From an uncultured Clostridium sp. (GTDB taxonomy: Bacteria > Bacillota > Clostridia > TANB77 > CAG-508), in the NCBI GenBank assembly GCA_900553225.1, contig USCV01000003.1, positions 1 to 57,637 of the forward strand: 57,637 nt of DNA, in the 5' to 3' direction. The translations under genes and the position numbers were made by a program. This document shows, piece by piece, positions 37,798-46,003 of the stretch. Each line of letters begins with the position of its first letter. Positions within the stretch are counted from its first letter, which is position 1. The notes under the pieces were generated by a model. It ran no database searches and had not been told where the DNA came from. It saw only the letters and a program-made list of their open reading frames with translations.

Positions 37798-38739
37798 TCA
37801 CAAAAAATTCACATTTCTTACTTTATTTATTATCGAGTTTGTATCTATTTCAAAATATGTCATTAAACTTTCTGCCTTTCCAGACTTTCCAAATGAATCT
37901 TTAATCCCCATTCTTTCAACTTTTACTGGATAATTTTCAGATAATACTTCACAAACACTACTTCCAAGACCTCCAATTATATTATGGTCTTCAATTGTAA
38001 TTATTCTTTTTGTTTCTTTTGCACATTTTATAACTGCTTGTGTATCTATTGGTTTTATTGTATGAATGTCTAAGACTCTAATATTAATTCCTTCCTTTTC
38101 TAATTCTATTTTTGCTTTTATAGCCTCGCTTGTTGTTACTCCCGTAGAGATAATAGTTGCATCTTTTCCATTACCAATTTGAATCGCTTTTCCGATTTCA
38201 AATTTTTCATTTTCATCATAAATGATTGGTGTATCCATCCTGCATAAACGTAAATAAACAGGGCCATTTATTCTAGAAATTTCTTTAACAGCCCATCTAG
38301 TCTGGGTATCATCACATGTAGACATAACAGTCATATTTGGAATTGTTCTCATTAAACTAATATCTTCTATCATTTGATGTGTTGCGCCATCTTCTCCTAC
38401 AGTTATACCACTATGTGTTGCACATATTTTTACATTCAATTTCGGGTAACAAATACTATTTCTAATTTGATCATATCCTCTACCTGCTGCAAAAACTGCA
38501 AATGTACTAACATACGGTATTTTTCCACAAGTAGCCATTCCAGCAGCAGTTCCTAGCATATCCTGTTCTGCAATTCCCATATCAAAAAAACGTTCTGGAA
38601 ATTCCTTAGCAAATATATTAGTTTTCGTTGCAGTAGAAAGATCTGCATCTAATACTACTATATTTTTATTTTCCATTCCAAGCTCTTTTAAAGCCTCTCC
38701 ATAGCTTTTACGCGTGGCTATTTTCTTTAGCTTTTCCAT
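37798..38739 (-). CDS. Transketolase C-terminal subunit
   Basis: The 313-residue protein has the transketolase pyrimidine-binding domain (GIAEQDMLGTAAGMA with the catalytic Glu; HSGITVGEDGATHQ) and the C-terminal domain (IRVLDIHTIKP). It pairs with the N-terminal half encoded 27 nt upstream to form a split ThDP-dependent transketolase, common in Clostridia and archaea. It supplies pentoses in organisms lacking the oxidative pentose-phosphate branch. Confidence 0.92.
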   Translation of the reverse strand: MEKLKKIATRKSYGEALKELGMENKNIVVLDADLSTATKTNIFAKEFPERFFDMGIAEQDMLGTAAGMATCGKIPYVSTFAVFAAGRGYDQIRNSICYPKLNVKICATHSGITVGEDGATHQMIEDISLMRTIPNMTVMSTCDDTQTRWAVKEISRINGPVYLRLCRMDTPIIYDENEKFEIGKAIQIGNGKDATIISTGVTTSEAIKAKIELEKEGINIRVLDIHTIKPIDTQAVIKCAKETKRIITIEDHNIIGGLGSSVCEVLSENYPVKVERMGIKDSFGKSGKAESLMTYFEIDTNSIINKVRNVNFL

Positions 38740-38766
38740 AGTTTTCCTCCTAATAATGATTTTACT

Positions 38767-39607
38767 TCAAATATTTTTATAAATATTTGCTTTTAATTCT
38801 TCTATTGCCTGCTTATATTCTTCTTCATTCGGTGCTTTTCCGTGCCATCCGTGCTTCATTTTCCATAAAAGAAACGCCTTTTCCTTTTATCGTATTTGCA
38901 ACAATCATTGTAGGTTTTCCTTTTATTTGTTTTGCTTTTTCAAATGCTTCTATTATTTGAGCTATATTGTTTCCATCAATTGAAATAGTTTCAAATCCAA
39001 AACTTTCAAATTTTTCTGAAATTTTATTTAGCCCTTTTACATCTTCTATATTTCCATCAATTTGTAAATGATTATAGTCTACAATAGCACATAAATTATC
39101 AAGTTTATATTTATTAGCACACATTGCTGCTTCCCATATTTGACCTTCTTCTATCTCTCCATCTCCTAATAAACAATACACTCTATAGTCTAAATTATCA
39201 ATTTTTGACACTAATGCAATACCGTTTGCTATAGATAATCCTTGTCCCAAAGAACCTGTAGACATATCAACTCCCGGAACTTTATTCATATCTGGATGTC
39301 CCTGCATATTGCTGTTTATGTTTCTAAATGTGTATAGCTCTTTTTCTGAAAAAAATCCTTTTTTAGCAAGTGTACTATACAATGCAGGTGAACAATGTCC
39401 TTTTGATAAAATAAATCTATCTCTTAATTTGTCTTTTGGATTTTCTAAGCTAATATTCATTTGATTAAAAAATAATACTGTTAATATATCTGTGCATGAT
39501 AATGAGCCTCCTGGATGTCCAGACTGAGCTCTATAAACAGTTTCTATAATATCTATTCGAATCTCATTTGCAATTTTCTCTAATTCTTTTACATTTGTAA
39601 TTTTCAT
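38767..39607 (-). CDS. Transketolase N-terminal subunit, read through one +1 CGG shift
   Basis: Frames joined at CGG 38849-38851 give 279 residues, the usual half-transketolase length. The ThDP-binding motif is GDGEIEEGQIWEAAMCANKYKLDN, and the N-terminal block SGHPGGSLS is present. The junction FMENEA-G-WHGKAPNEEEY restores the WHGKAPN end motif. The unshifted frame gives FMENEARMARKSTE and stops. A second CGG, nine bases further on, is out of frame after the shift and so has no effect. Confidence 0.93.
38849..38851 (-). other. +1 frameshift codon CGG(A) in transketolase N-terminal half
   Basis: GCA CGG ATG GCA CGG in frame; skipping the first C gives GCA GGA TGG CAC GGA AAA GCA, the WHGKAPN motif. 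The shift must occur at the first CGG, not the second. Confidence 0.92.
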
Positions 39608-39639
39608 ATTCTTAAGCCTCCCATTTTGAATTTATCAAT

Positions 39640-40548
39640 CTAATTGTTATTGTTATGATTATTTTTTATAAATTCAAGGATCTGATTTGCTAAAATTTTC
39701 TCTTTTCCTTTATAATTATGTGTTGCTCCATCTATAAATCCAATATCTTTATTATTATTTTTTATCTTGTTTCTCATTGCATTAGATAATTCATCTGCCT
39801 TTTGTAAAATTAATTCATTATTATTTCCCCATCTCATAAATAATGGTACATTTATTTCATTTAATTCTTTAAATTCATAATTATCCTCACTATATCTTGC
39901 AAAATTGATTGGTTCATTATGTTTTACGTATTTTAAAAATGTGTTTGGGCACATCGGGATAACATTATCAGAAACAGCTACTAATCTTTGTCCTCTGCCT
40001 TCTTTTTGCTCTTTTTCCATGTATGAAGTCAAACTTTCAATATTACCTGCAAAAAGAAATTTTATTGCACATGGTATATCTACCATCGAAAGTAATATAA
40101 TAGATTCAATTTTATCCAATATTTCATTATCATTTTGTTGCTTCATTCTATTATATGAATATACTATTTTGGTACATCCCAAACTATGACCTTGAAGATG
40201 AATCTTTTTATACTTTTCTGTAAGCATTGAATTAATAGCCGCTTTTATGTCGTAGTATGAATCTTCTATATTCTCTAAGCTTGTACCACATTGAATTTTA
40301 AAACTCTTATCATCACATCTTTTATTAGTTAAATTTACTAGATCATGTCCTCTATTATTAAAGGTAAAATATGCTATGCCATTATCTGTTAATTCACCTG
40401 CTATAATATCCTCTCTTTTTTTTAGACAATTACTTTGCATTCCATGTACAGCAATTACAATTTCACATGTTTCTTTTTCAGGTTCATGAAGCAGTCCACA
40501 TAGTTCTATTTTATCTTCAGTTTCAAAATATATTTTTCTTAATTTCAT
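39640..40548 (-). CDS. Alpha/beta hydrolase (serine aminopeptidase/esterase-like)
   Basis: The 302-residue protein has the nucleophile elbow GHSLG (LQGHSLGCTKIVYSY), oxyanion region VHGMQSN, an Asp block RWGNNNELI and a catalytic His in DGATHNYKG. No signal peptide. The family includes esterases and acyl hydrolases; substrate unknown. It lies 32 nt upstream of the transketolase genes. Confidence 0.82.
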   Translation of the reverse strand: MKLRKIYFETEDKIELCGLLHEPEKETCEIVIAVHGMQSNCLKKREDIIAGELTDNGIAYFTFNNRGHDLVNLTNKRCDDKSFKIQCGTSLENIEDSYYDIKAAINSMLTEKYKKIHLQGHSLGCTKIVYSYNRMKQQNDNEILDKIESIILLSMVDIPCAIKFLFAGNIESLTSYMEKEQKEGRGQRLVAVSDNVIPMCPNTFLKYVKHNEPINFARYSEDNYEFKELNEINVPLFMRWGNNNELILQKADELSNAMRNKIKNNNKDIGFIDGATHNYKGKEKILANQILEFIKNNHNNNN

Positions 40549-40642
40549 TTTCTCCTCCTCTTGAATAATCTATATCACTTTATAATCAAATAATCTTGTT
40601 TAGTATATATCATACTTTTTTATTTATTACAACCAAAAGAAA

Positions 40643-40682
40643 AAAGTTAGAATAAAAAATATAATTTTAAATTCTAACTTTT
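40643..40682 (-). terminator. Terminator of the S10-spc-alpha cluster
   Basis: AAAAGTTAGAAT/ATTCTAACTTTT stem with a T-rich tail, 25 nt after rplQ. Confidence 0.8.
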
Positions 40683-40707
40683 AATATTATTCCAAATTAA
40701 TATATTT

Positions 40708-41232
40708 CTATACTAACTCTAATATAACAACCTCTGCTGCATCTCCTCTTCTTGGTCCAGCTTTAATAATACGTGTGTATCCTCCAACTCTACCTTCATA
40801 CTTAGGAGCTATTTCATCAAATAATTTTGCAGTTAAGTCAATTTTTGTTCCTTCAGAATCTGTTACTTTGTTTATCATTCTCATCATTTTTCTTCTTGCA
40901 TTTAATCTTGAAGGCATATCTTTTTTTCTTTTTTCAGTAGTTTCTTCTTTAACTACTTTTAAATATTCTTTACCATTCTTACTTTTTGCAGTCTCTGTAA
41001 CTTTATTACCTTTGCTATCTAATTTAGCTTTATATACTTTAGCATCAACCATTTCGAAATTATCTTTTTCTTTTACTGCTAATGCAATAATACTATCAGC
41101 CATTGCTTTTACTTCTTTTGCTCTAGCTTCTGTTGTTTCAATTTTCTCATGTAAAATTAGGTCTGTTAGTTGAGTTTTAAGCATTGCAAGTCTAATGTCT
41201 GTAGTTCTTCCTAATTTTCTATTTATTGCCAC
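40708..41232 (-). CDS. rplQ: 50S ribosomal protein L17 with a lysine-rich insertion
   Basis: About 174 residues from GTG 41232 (AGGAGGG upstream). The family ends are intact (NRKLGRT...RAKEVKAMADSIIALA and GGYTRIIKAGPRRGDAAE). About 45 extra residues rich in Lys/Glu/Thr (around residues 60-105, DAKVYKAKLDSKGNK onward) separate them. Bacillus L17 is about 120 residues. L17 borders the peptide exit tunnel. It is the last gene of the alpha operon. Confidence 0.93.
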   Translation of the reverse strand: MAINRKLGRTTDIRLAMLKTQLTDLILHEKIETTEARAKEVKAMADSIIALAVKEKDNFEMVDAKVYKAKLDSKGNKVTETAKSKNGKEYLKVVKEETTEKRKKDMPSRLNARRKMMRMINKVTDSEGTKIDLTAKLFDEIAPKYEGRVGGYTRIIKAGPRRGDAAEVVILELV

Positions 41233-41276
41233 TTTATTTTCCCTCCTTGTAATCAAATATATGAAAAATATTTAAA

Positions 41277-42224
41277 TTATTCTTCTTCTTTAACAAAATC
41301 TAATCCTAATGAATGTAATTTATTAGTTACTTCATCTAAAGATTTTTTTCCTAAATTTCTAACCTTCATCATATCAGCTTCTGATTTATTTGTTAAATCT
41401 TCAACTGTAGAAATTCCAGCTCTTTTTAGACAATTAAATGATCTTACAGATAATTCAAGATCTTCAATTGACATTTCCAATACTTTTTCTTTCTTAGACT
41501 CTTCTTTTTCAATCATAACTTGTGTATTTTTTGTAGTTTCTGATAAATCAATAAATAACTCTAAATGTCCTGTCATAACCTTAGCAGCTAAACTTAAAGC
41601 TTCATATGGTTTTAAACTTCCATCTGTCCAAACTTCAATAGTTAACTTATCATAATCTACTCTTTGTCCTACTCTTGTATTTTCAACAGAATAGTTTACT
41701 TTCTTAACTGGTGTATAGATAGAATCTATTGGAAGTACTCCTAAAGGCTGATCAGGTTTTTTATTTTTTTCAGCAGTATTGTATCCTCTTCCCATATCTG
41801 CTGTTAATTCCATTACTAAAGATCCGCCTTCTGAAACTGTAGCAATATGTAAATCTGGATTTAAGACTTCTACAGTACCATCTGTAACAATATCTTTTGC
41901 AGTAACTTCTCCTTCGCCTTTAAAATTTACTCTTAAAACTTTTTCTTCATTTTTGTCTAATTTTAATCTAACACTTTTTAAATTGAGAATTATTTCTGGA
42001 ACATCTTCTACTACATTTGGAATAGTTGAAAACTCATGCATTACACCATCAATTTTTACACTTGTAATTGCGCTTCCAGGTAATGAAGAAAGTAATATTC
42101 TCCTTAGTGAATTTCCTATTGTAACACCATATCCTCTTTCTAATGGTTCACATACAAATTTAGCATAATTGCTATCATTGTCAATCTCTAAGCATTTAAT
42201 ATTTGGCTTTTCAAATTCTATCAT
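41277..42224 (-). CDS. rpoA: RNA polymerase alpha subunit
   Basis: A 315-residue full-length protein with N-terminal dimerisation domain (GNSLRRILLSSLPGSA), an acidic linker and C-terminal domain (LELSVRSFNCLKRAGI, LGKKSLDEV). It assembles polymerase and contacts promoters and activators. It lies between rpsD and rplQ, as is standard. Confidence 0.97.
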   Translation of the reverse strand: MIEFEKPNIKCLEIDNDSNYAKFVCEPLERGYGVTIGNSLRRILLSSLPGSAITSVKIDGVMHEFSTIPNVVEDVPEIILNLKSVRLKLDKNEEKVLRVNFKGEGEVTAKDIVTDGTVEVLNPDLHIATVSEGGSLVMELTADMGRGYNTAEKNKKPDQPLGVLPIDSIYTPVKKVNYSVENTRVGQRVDYDKLTIEVWTDGSLKPYEALSLAAKVMTGHLELFIDLSETTKNTQVMIEKEESKKEKVLEMSIEDLELSVRSFNCLKRAGISTVEDLTNKSEADMMKVRNLGKKSLDEVTNKLHSLGLDFVKEEE

Positions 42225-42280
42225 TTTAACCTCCTAATAATTTAAATGAGGATTTTTCCCCTTTTTATATTTAAAAACTA

Positions 42281-42907
42281 TTATTTAGAGTAAAGCTCTA
42301 CTATTAAATGTTCTTCAACTGGTAGATCAACGTCTTCTCTAGATGCTAGAGTTATAACTTTACCACTTAATTTTTCTGCATCTTTTTCTAACCATGCTGG
42401 AACTGGTCTTGAAGCATTTTCTTCAACGCTTAATTTTATTGTTCCATTATCTTTTCTTATTTCTCTAACTGATATTACGTCTCCTGCTTTAACTAAATAA
42501 GATGGTATATCAACCTTTTGTCCATTTACTTCAAAAGCACCATGTGTTACTTGCATTCTTGCTTGTGCTCTTGAACTTGCAAATCCTAATCTATATACTA
42601 CATTATCTAATCTGCTTTCTAATATTTGAAGTAAAACTTCACCAGTTTTTCCTCTTGTTCTAGAAGCTAAATCAAAATATCTTCTAAATTGTTTTTCACT
42701 TACACCATAAAATGCTTTTGTTTTTTGTTTTTCTCTTAACTGAGTTCCATATTCTGAAAGTTTTTTCTTTTTTTGTCCGTTTTGTCCTGGAGCATAATTT
42801 CTTCTTGAGATACTGCATTTGTCAGAATAACATCTTGTACCTTTCAAGAACAATTTTTGACCTTCTCTACGGCAAATACGACATTGTTCATCTTTATATC
42901 TTGCCAT
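42281..42907 (-). CDS. rpsD: 30S ribosomal protein S4
   Basis: A 208-residue S4 with the four-cysteine zinc-type N terminus (CRICRREGQK...CYSDKCS) and an S4 RNA-binding domain (SRLDNVVYRLGFASSRAQARMQV). It initiates 16S 5' domain assembly and often autoregulates. The alpha-operon order rpsM-rpsK-rpsD-rpoA-rplQ is intact. Confidence 0.97.
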   Translation of the reverse strand: MARYKDEQCRICRREGQKLFLKGTRCYSDKCSISRRNYAPGQNGQKKKKLSEYGTQLREKQKTKAFYGVSEKQFRRYFDLASRTRGKTGEVLLQILESRLDNVVYRLGFASSRAQARMQVTHGAFEVNGQKVDIPSYLVKAGDVISVREIRKDNGTIKLSVEENASRPVPAWLEKDAEKLSGKVITLASREDVDLPVEEHLIVELYSK

Positions 42908-42943
42908 TTTTCTATTTCACCTTCCTTATTATTTCCTTTTATA

Positions 42944-43342
42944 TTATACACGACGTCTCTTAGGTGGTCTACAACCATTGTGTGGGATTGGAGTAACATC
43001 TTTAATGCTACTAATCTCTAATCCTGCTGCTTGTAATGACCTAATTGCTGCTTCACGTCCTGAACCTGGTCCTTTAACAAATACTTCTACTGATTTTAAA
43101 CCATGTTCCATAGCTGCTTTTGCAGCTGTTTCAGCTACTTCTCCTGCAGCAAATGGAGTACTTTTTCTTGAACCTTTGAATCCAAGTTCTCCTGCACTTG
43201 CCCAAGATATGCTATTTCCTTGAACATCTGTAATAGTAACTATTGTATTATTAAAACTAGAATGAATATGAGCCATACCTTTTTCGATATTTTTTCTGTC
43301 TCTTCTTCTAGTTGTTGTTCTTTTTGTTACATTCTTAGCCAT
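42944..43342 (-). CDS. rpsK: 30S ribosomal protein S11
   Basis: A 132-residue S11 with AHIHSSFNNTIVTITD and the C-terminal THNGCRPPKRRRV-type end. It is a platform protein near the mRNA exit, located 15 nt after rpsM. Confidence 0.97.
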   Translation of the reverse strand: MAKNVTKRTTTRRRDRKNIEKGMAHIHSSFNNTIVTITDVQGNSISWASAGELGFKGSRKSTPFAAGEVAETAAKAAMEHGLKSVEVFVKGPGSGREAAIRSLQAAGLEISSIKDVTPIPHNGCRPPKRRRV

Positions 43343-43357
43343 TTTAAGTTTTACCTC

Positions 43358-43723
43358 CTATTTTTTACTTTTACTTACTAATTTTCTAGGTCCTTTTCTT
43401 GTACGAGCATTTGTTTTTGTTCTTTGACCTCTTACTGGTAGACCTCTTCTATGTCTTAATCCTCTATAACAACCAATTTCTGTAAGTCTTTTGATGTTTA
43501 ATGCTACTTCTCTTCTTAAGTCACCTTCAACTTTATGTCCTTCCATAGCTTTTCTTATTGATTGTACTTGATCATCTGTTAAATCTTTTACTCTAATGTC
43601 TGGATTTACACCAGCGTCTTTTAATATTTTCTTTGAACTTGATAATCCTATACCATAAATATAAGTTAGTCCAACTTCAACTCTTTTTTCTCTAGGTAAA
43701 TCTACTCCTGCAATACGAGCCAT
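43358..43723 (-). CDS. rpsM: 30S ribosomal protein S13
   Basis: About 121 residues starting MARIAGVDLPREKR at 43723, chosen over an upstream TTG because GGAGGTG precedes it. The helix-two-turn-helix and basic tail (GLRHRRGLPVRGQRTKTNARTRKG) contact the P-site tRNA and 16S head. Confidence 0.97.
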   Translation of the reverse strand: MARIAGVDLPREKRVEVGLTYIYGIGLSSSKKILKDAGVNPDIRVKDLTDDQVQSIRKAMEGHKVEGDLRREVALNIKRLTEIGCYRGLRHRRGLPVRGQRTKTNARTRKGPRKLVSKSKK

Positions 43724-43741
43724 ATTTTTTTGCACCTCCAA

Positions 43742-43951
43742 AGTTTTTATTATTTTGTTTTTGTTTTATTTATAGTTGTATTTTTGTCTTAATAATATGA
43801 TTAAAGGTGAAATGCACCAAAAATAAATCGGATTTTTTATTCCTGGTCTTTAAACATTTTTCAAGACATATATATAAACACAAATCTTAAATATAAATCA
43901 ATAGATTTACAGCCGCTTTTCTAGACTTGTGTTAATACCAAAAAAATTCAA
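43742..43951 (-). promoter_or_regulatory. 210-nt intergenic leader before rpsM, candidate structured RNA
   Basis: The gap between rpmJ and rpsM is long for this cluster. The minus strand can pair AACACAAGTCT with AGATTTGTGTT about 45 nt apart, followed by AT-rich sequence. It may be an r-protein autoregulatory leader for the alpha operon or contain an internal promoter. There is no gene in it. Confidence 0.35.
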
Positions 43952-44065
43952 TTACCCTTGTCTTTGTTTATGTTTTGGGTTTTCGCAAATTACTCTAATT
44001 ACACCTTTTCTTTTTATTACTTTGCATTTTTCACATATTGGTTTTACTGATGGTCTTACTTTCAT
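43952..44065 (-). CDS. rpmJ: 50S ribosomal protein L36
   Basis: A 37-residue frame MKVRPSVKPICEKCKVIKRK ending NPKHKQRQG, with the zinc ligands C-x2-C...C-x4-H. A GGAGGTG site precedes the ATG. It lies between infA and rpsM as expected. Confidence 0.97.
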   Translation of the reverse strand: MKVRPSVKPICEKCKVIKRKGVIRVICENPKHKQRQG

Positions 44066-44109
44066 TATTTACACCTCCTGTAACCTCTCTCTTACATTTA
44101 TTTTGCTTT

Positions 44110-44328
44110 TTATTTTGCTCTCCAAGTAATTCTGCCTCTATTTAAATCATAAGGAGAAAGTTCTACTTTTACCTTATCTCCAGGAAGAATTTTTATATAA
44201 TTCATTCTAAGTTTTCCTGAAATGTGAGCTAAAATTTCATGTCCATTTTCAAGTTGTACTTTAAAATTTGTATTTGGTAATGTTTCAACAACAACACCTT
44301 CTACTTCAATAACATCCTCTTTTGACAT
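44110..44328 (-). CDS. infA: Translation initiation factor IF-1
   Basis: A 72-residue OB-fold protein from ATG 44328 (MSKEDVIEVEG), with GGAGG upstream; an in-frame upstream start would add 11 residues without family support. It binds the ribosomal A site during initiation. Map lies upstream, rpmJ downstream. Confidence 0.97.
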   Translation of the reverse strand: MSKEDVIEVEGVVVETLPNTNFKVQLENGHEILAHISGKLRMNYIKILPGDKVKVELSPYDLNRGRITWRAK

Positions 44329-44406
44329 CTTTACCTCCAAATTACTTGCTATTTTCAACATTTTTATTTTTATTTAAAACAATAGCTTTTATAGTATACA
44401 CCATTT

Positions 44407-45177
44407 TTACAATAATGTCAATATTTCTGGTTCGTTTTCTGTAATTAATATTGTGTTTTCATAATGTGCAGCTAGACTTGCATCTTCTGTTACAATTGTC
44501 CATCCATCTTCAAGTTCTAAAATGTCTGGTTTACCTGCAATAACCATAGGTTCAATTGCAAGTGTCATTCCAGGTTCTAGTCTAATACCTCTTCCTGCTT
44601 TTCCATAGTTTGGTATTCCTGGATCTTCATGCATTTCTCTTCCAATTCCATGCCCTTGAAATTCTCTTACAACTGAAAATCCGTTTTTATGAACAAATTC
44701 ACCAATTGCGTGTGAAATATCTCCAATACGATTTCCCTTTTTAGCATATTTAATTCCTTCGAAAAAAGCCTGTTTTGTAATATCGACTAATTCATTAGCT
44801 TCTTTGCTACCTTTACCAACAATATGTGTTCTTGCGGCATCACCGTTAAATCCATTTTTGTAAACTACTAGATCAATACTAACAACATCTCCATCTTTGA
44901 TAATTGTATGTTTTGATGGAATTCCGTGAATCACTTCATCATTAATAGAAATACATAATGTAGATGGAAACGCTCCAACTCCTCTAACACCACTTGGATA
45001 ACCCTTTTGAGCTGGAATTCCGCCTAGACTTCTTATTGTTTCCTCTGCGACTTGATCAAGGTAAGCTGTTGTAACACCTGGTTTAATAATTTCCTCTATT
45101 TTTTTATGAACAAGTGCAGTTACCCTGCAAGCTTCTTTCATATGTTCTATTTCTTTTTTTGATTTTATTGTTACCAT
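44407..45177 (-). CDS. map: Methionine aminopeptidase type I
   Basis: The 256-residue protein has metal ligands in SIDLVVYKNGFNGDAARTH, the QGHGIGREMHEDP block, LAIEPM and a final EDASLAAHYENT. It removes initiator Met. The ATG begins directly after the adk stop codon. Confidence 0.96.
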   Translation of the reverse strand: MVTIKSKKEIEHMKEACRVTALVHKKIEEIIKPGVTTAYLDQVAEETIRSLGGIPAQKGYPSGVRGVGAFPSTLCISINDEVIHGIPSKHTIIKDGDVVSIDLVVYKNGFNGDAARTHIVGKGSKEANELVDITKQAFFEGIKYAKKGNRIGDISHAIGEFVHKNGFSVVREFQGHGIGREMHEDPGIPNYGKAGRGIRLEPGMTLAIEPMVIAGKPDILELEDGWTIVTEDASLAAHYENTILITENEPEILTLL

Positions 45178-45855
45178 TTAAAAAACTTCCTTTTCCTTTT
45201 TCAAATATGTTTCCACACTTGAAACACTATCTTCTAAAACTGTTTCAGAATAAATATCTGGATATACAGTATATAATAATCCATTTTCTTGATAATATTT
45301 TAATAAATCTTTTGATGTTTCATGATATACTTTTAATCTTTGTTTTACTGTTTCTTCATTATCGTCTTTTCTTTTTATTAATGATCCACCACATATATCA
45401 CATATATTTTTTACTTTAGGTGGTTTGAATTCTGTATTATAAATTGCTCCACATTCTTTATTTGAACACATAACACGATTTACAATTCTTTTTATAATAT
45501 TTTCATCTGAAATGTTTAACTCTACTGCCATAGTAATTTCTTTTCCATTGTCTTTTAAAAATTGTTCTAAAGCTTTGGCTTGATTTACTGTTCTTGGAAA
45601 TCCATCTAATACTACACCATTCTCTGCATCATTTTTCATTAATCTATTTTCTACTGTTTCAATAACCAATTCATCTGGAACTAATAAACCTTTTGAAATA
45701 TATGATTCAATTCTTTTTCCGAATTCAGTTTGATTTTTTATTTCCTCTCTAAACATATCTCCTGTTGCAATATGAGCTAAATTAAAATCTTTTGCTATTT
45801 TACCTCCTACTGTTCCTTTACCAGTCCCTGGTCCTCCTAGCATTATAATATACAT
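45178..45855 (-). CDS. adk: Adenylate kinase
   Basis: The 225-residue protein has the P-loop GGPGTGKGTVGGK, LDGFPRT motif and a long zinc-type lid with four cysteines (CSNKECG...CDICGG). It interconverts AMP, ADP and ATP. Placed between secY and map as usual, but separated from secY by a 148-nt gap with a hairpin. Confidence 0.96.
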   Translation of the reverse strand: MYIIMLGGPGTGKGTVGGKIAKDFNLAHIATGDMFREEIKNQTEFGKRIESYISKGLLVPDELVIETVENRLMKNDAENGVVLDGFPRTVNQAKALEQFLKDNGKEITMAVELNISDENIIKRIVNRVMCSNKECGAIYNTEFKPPKVKNICDICGGSLIKRKDDNEETVKQRLKVYHETSKDLLKYYQENGLLYTVYPDIYSETVLEDSVSSVETYLKKEKEVF

Positions 45856-45923
45856 TTTCTATTCCTCCTTAAACTATTACCATTTGATGACAGTTAATTT
45901 CTTATTATTAAAAAATTATCAAA

Positions 45924-45985
45924 AAAATGGATTTGAGGCATGGCTCCTCCATGTTACTTTCCAATGCCTTACCCCAAATCATTTT
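45924..45985 (-). terminator. Terminator-like hairpin between secY and adk
   Basis: Minus-strand AAATGATTTGGGGTAAGGCAT pairs imperfectly with ATGCCTCAAATCCATTT, followed by a T-run. It may attenuate or process transcription inside the spc operon. Confidence 0.5.
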
Positions 45986-46003
45986 ATTTTCTATTTTACT
46001 ATC

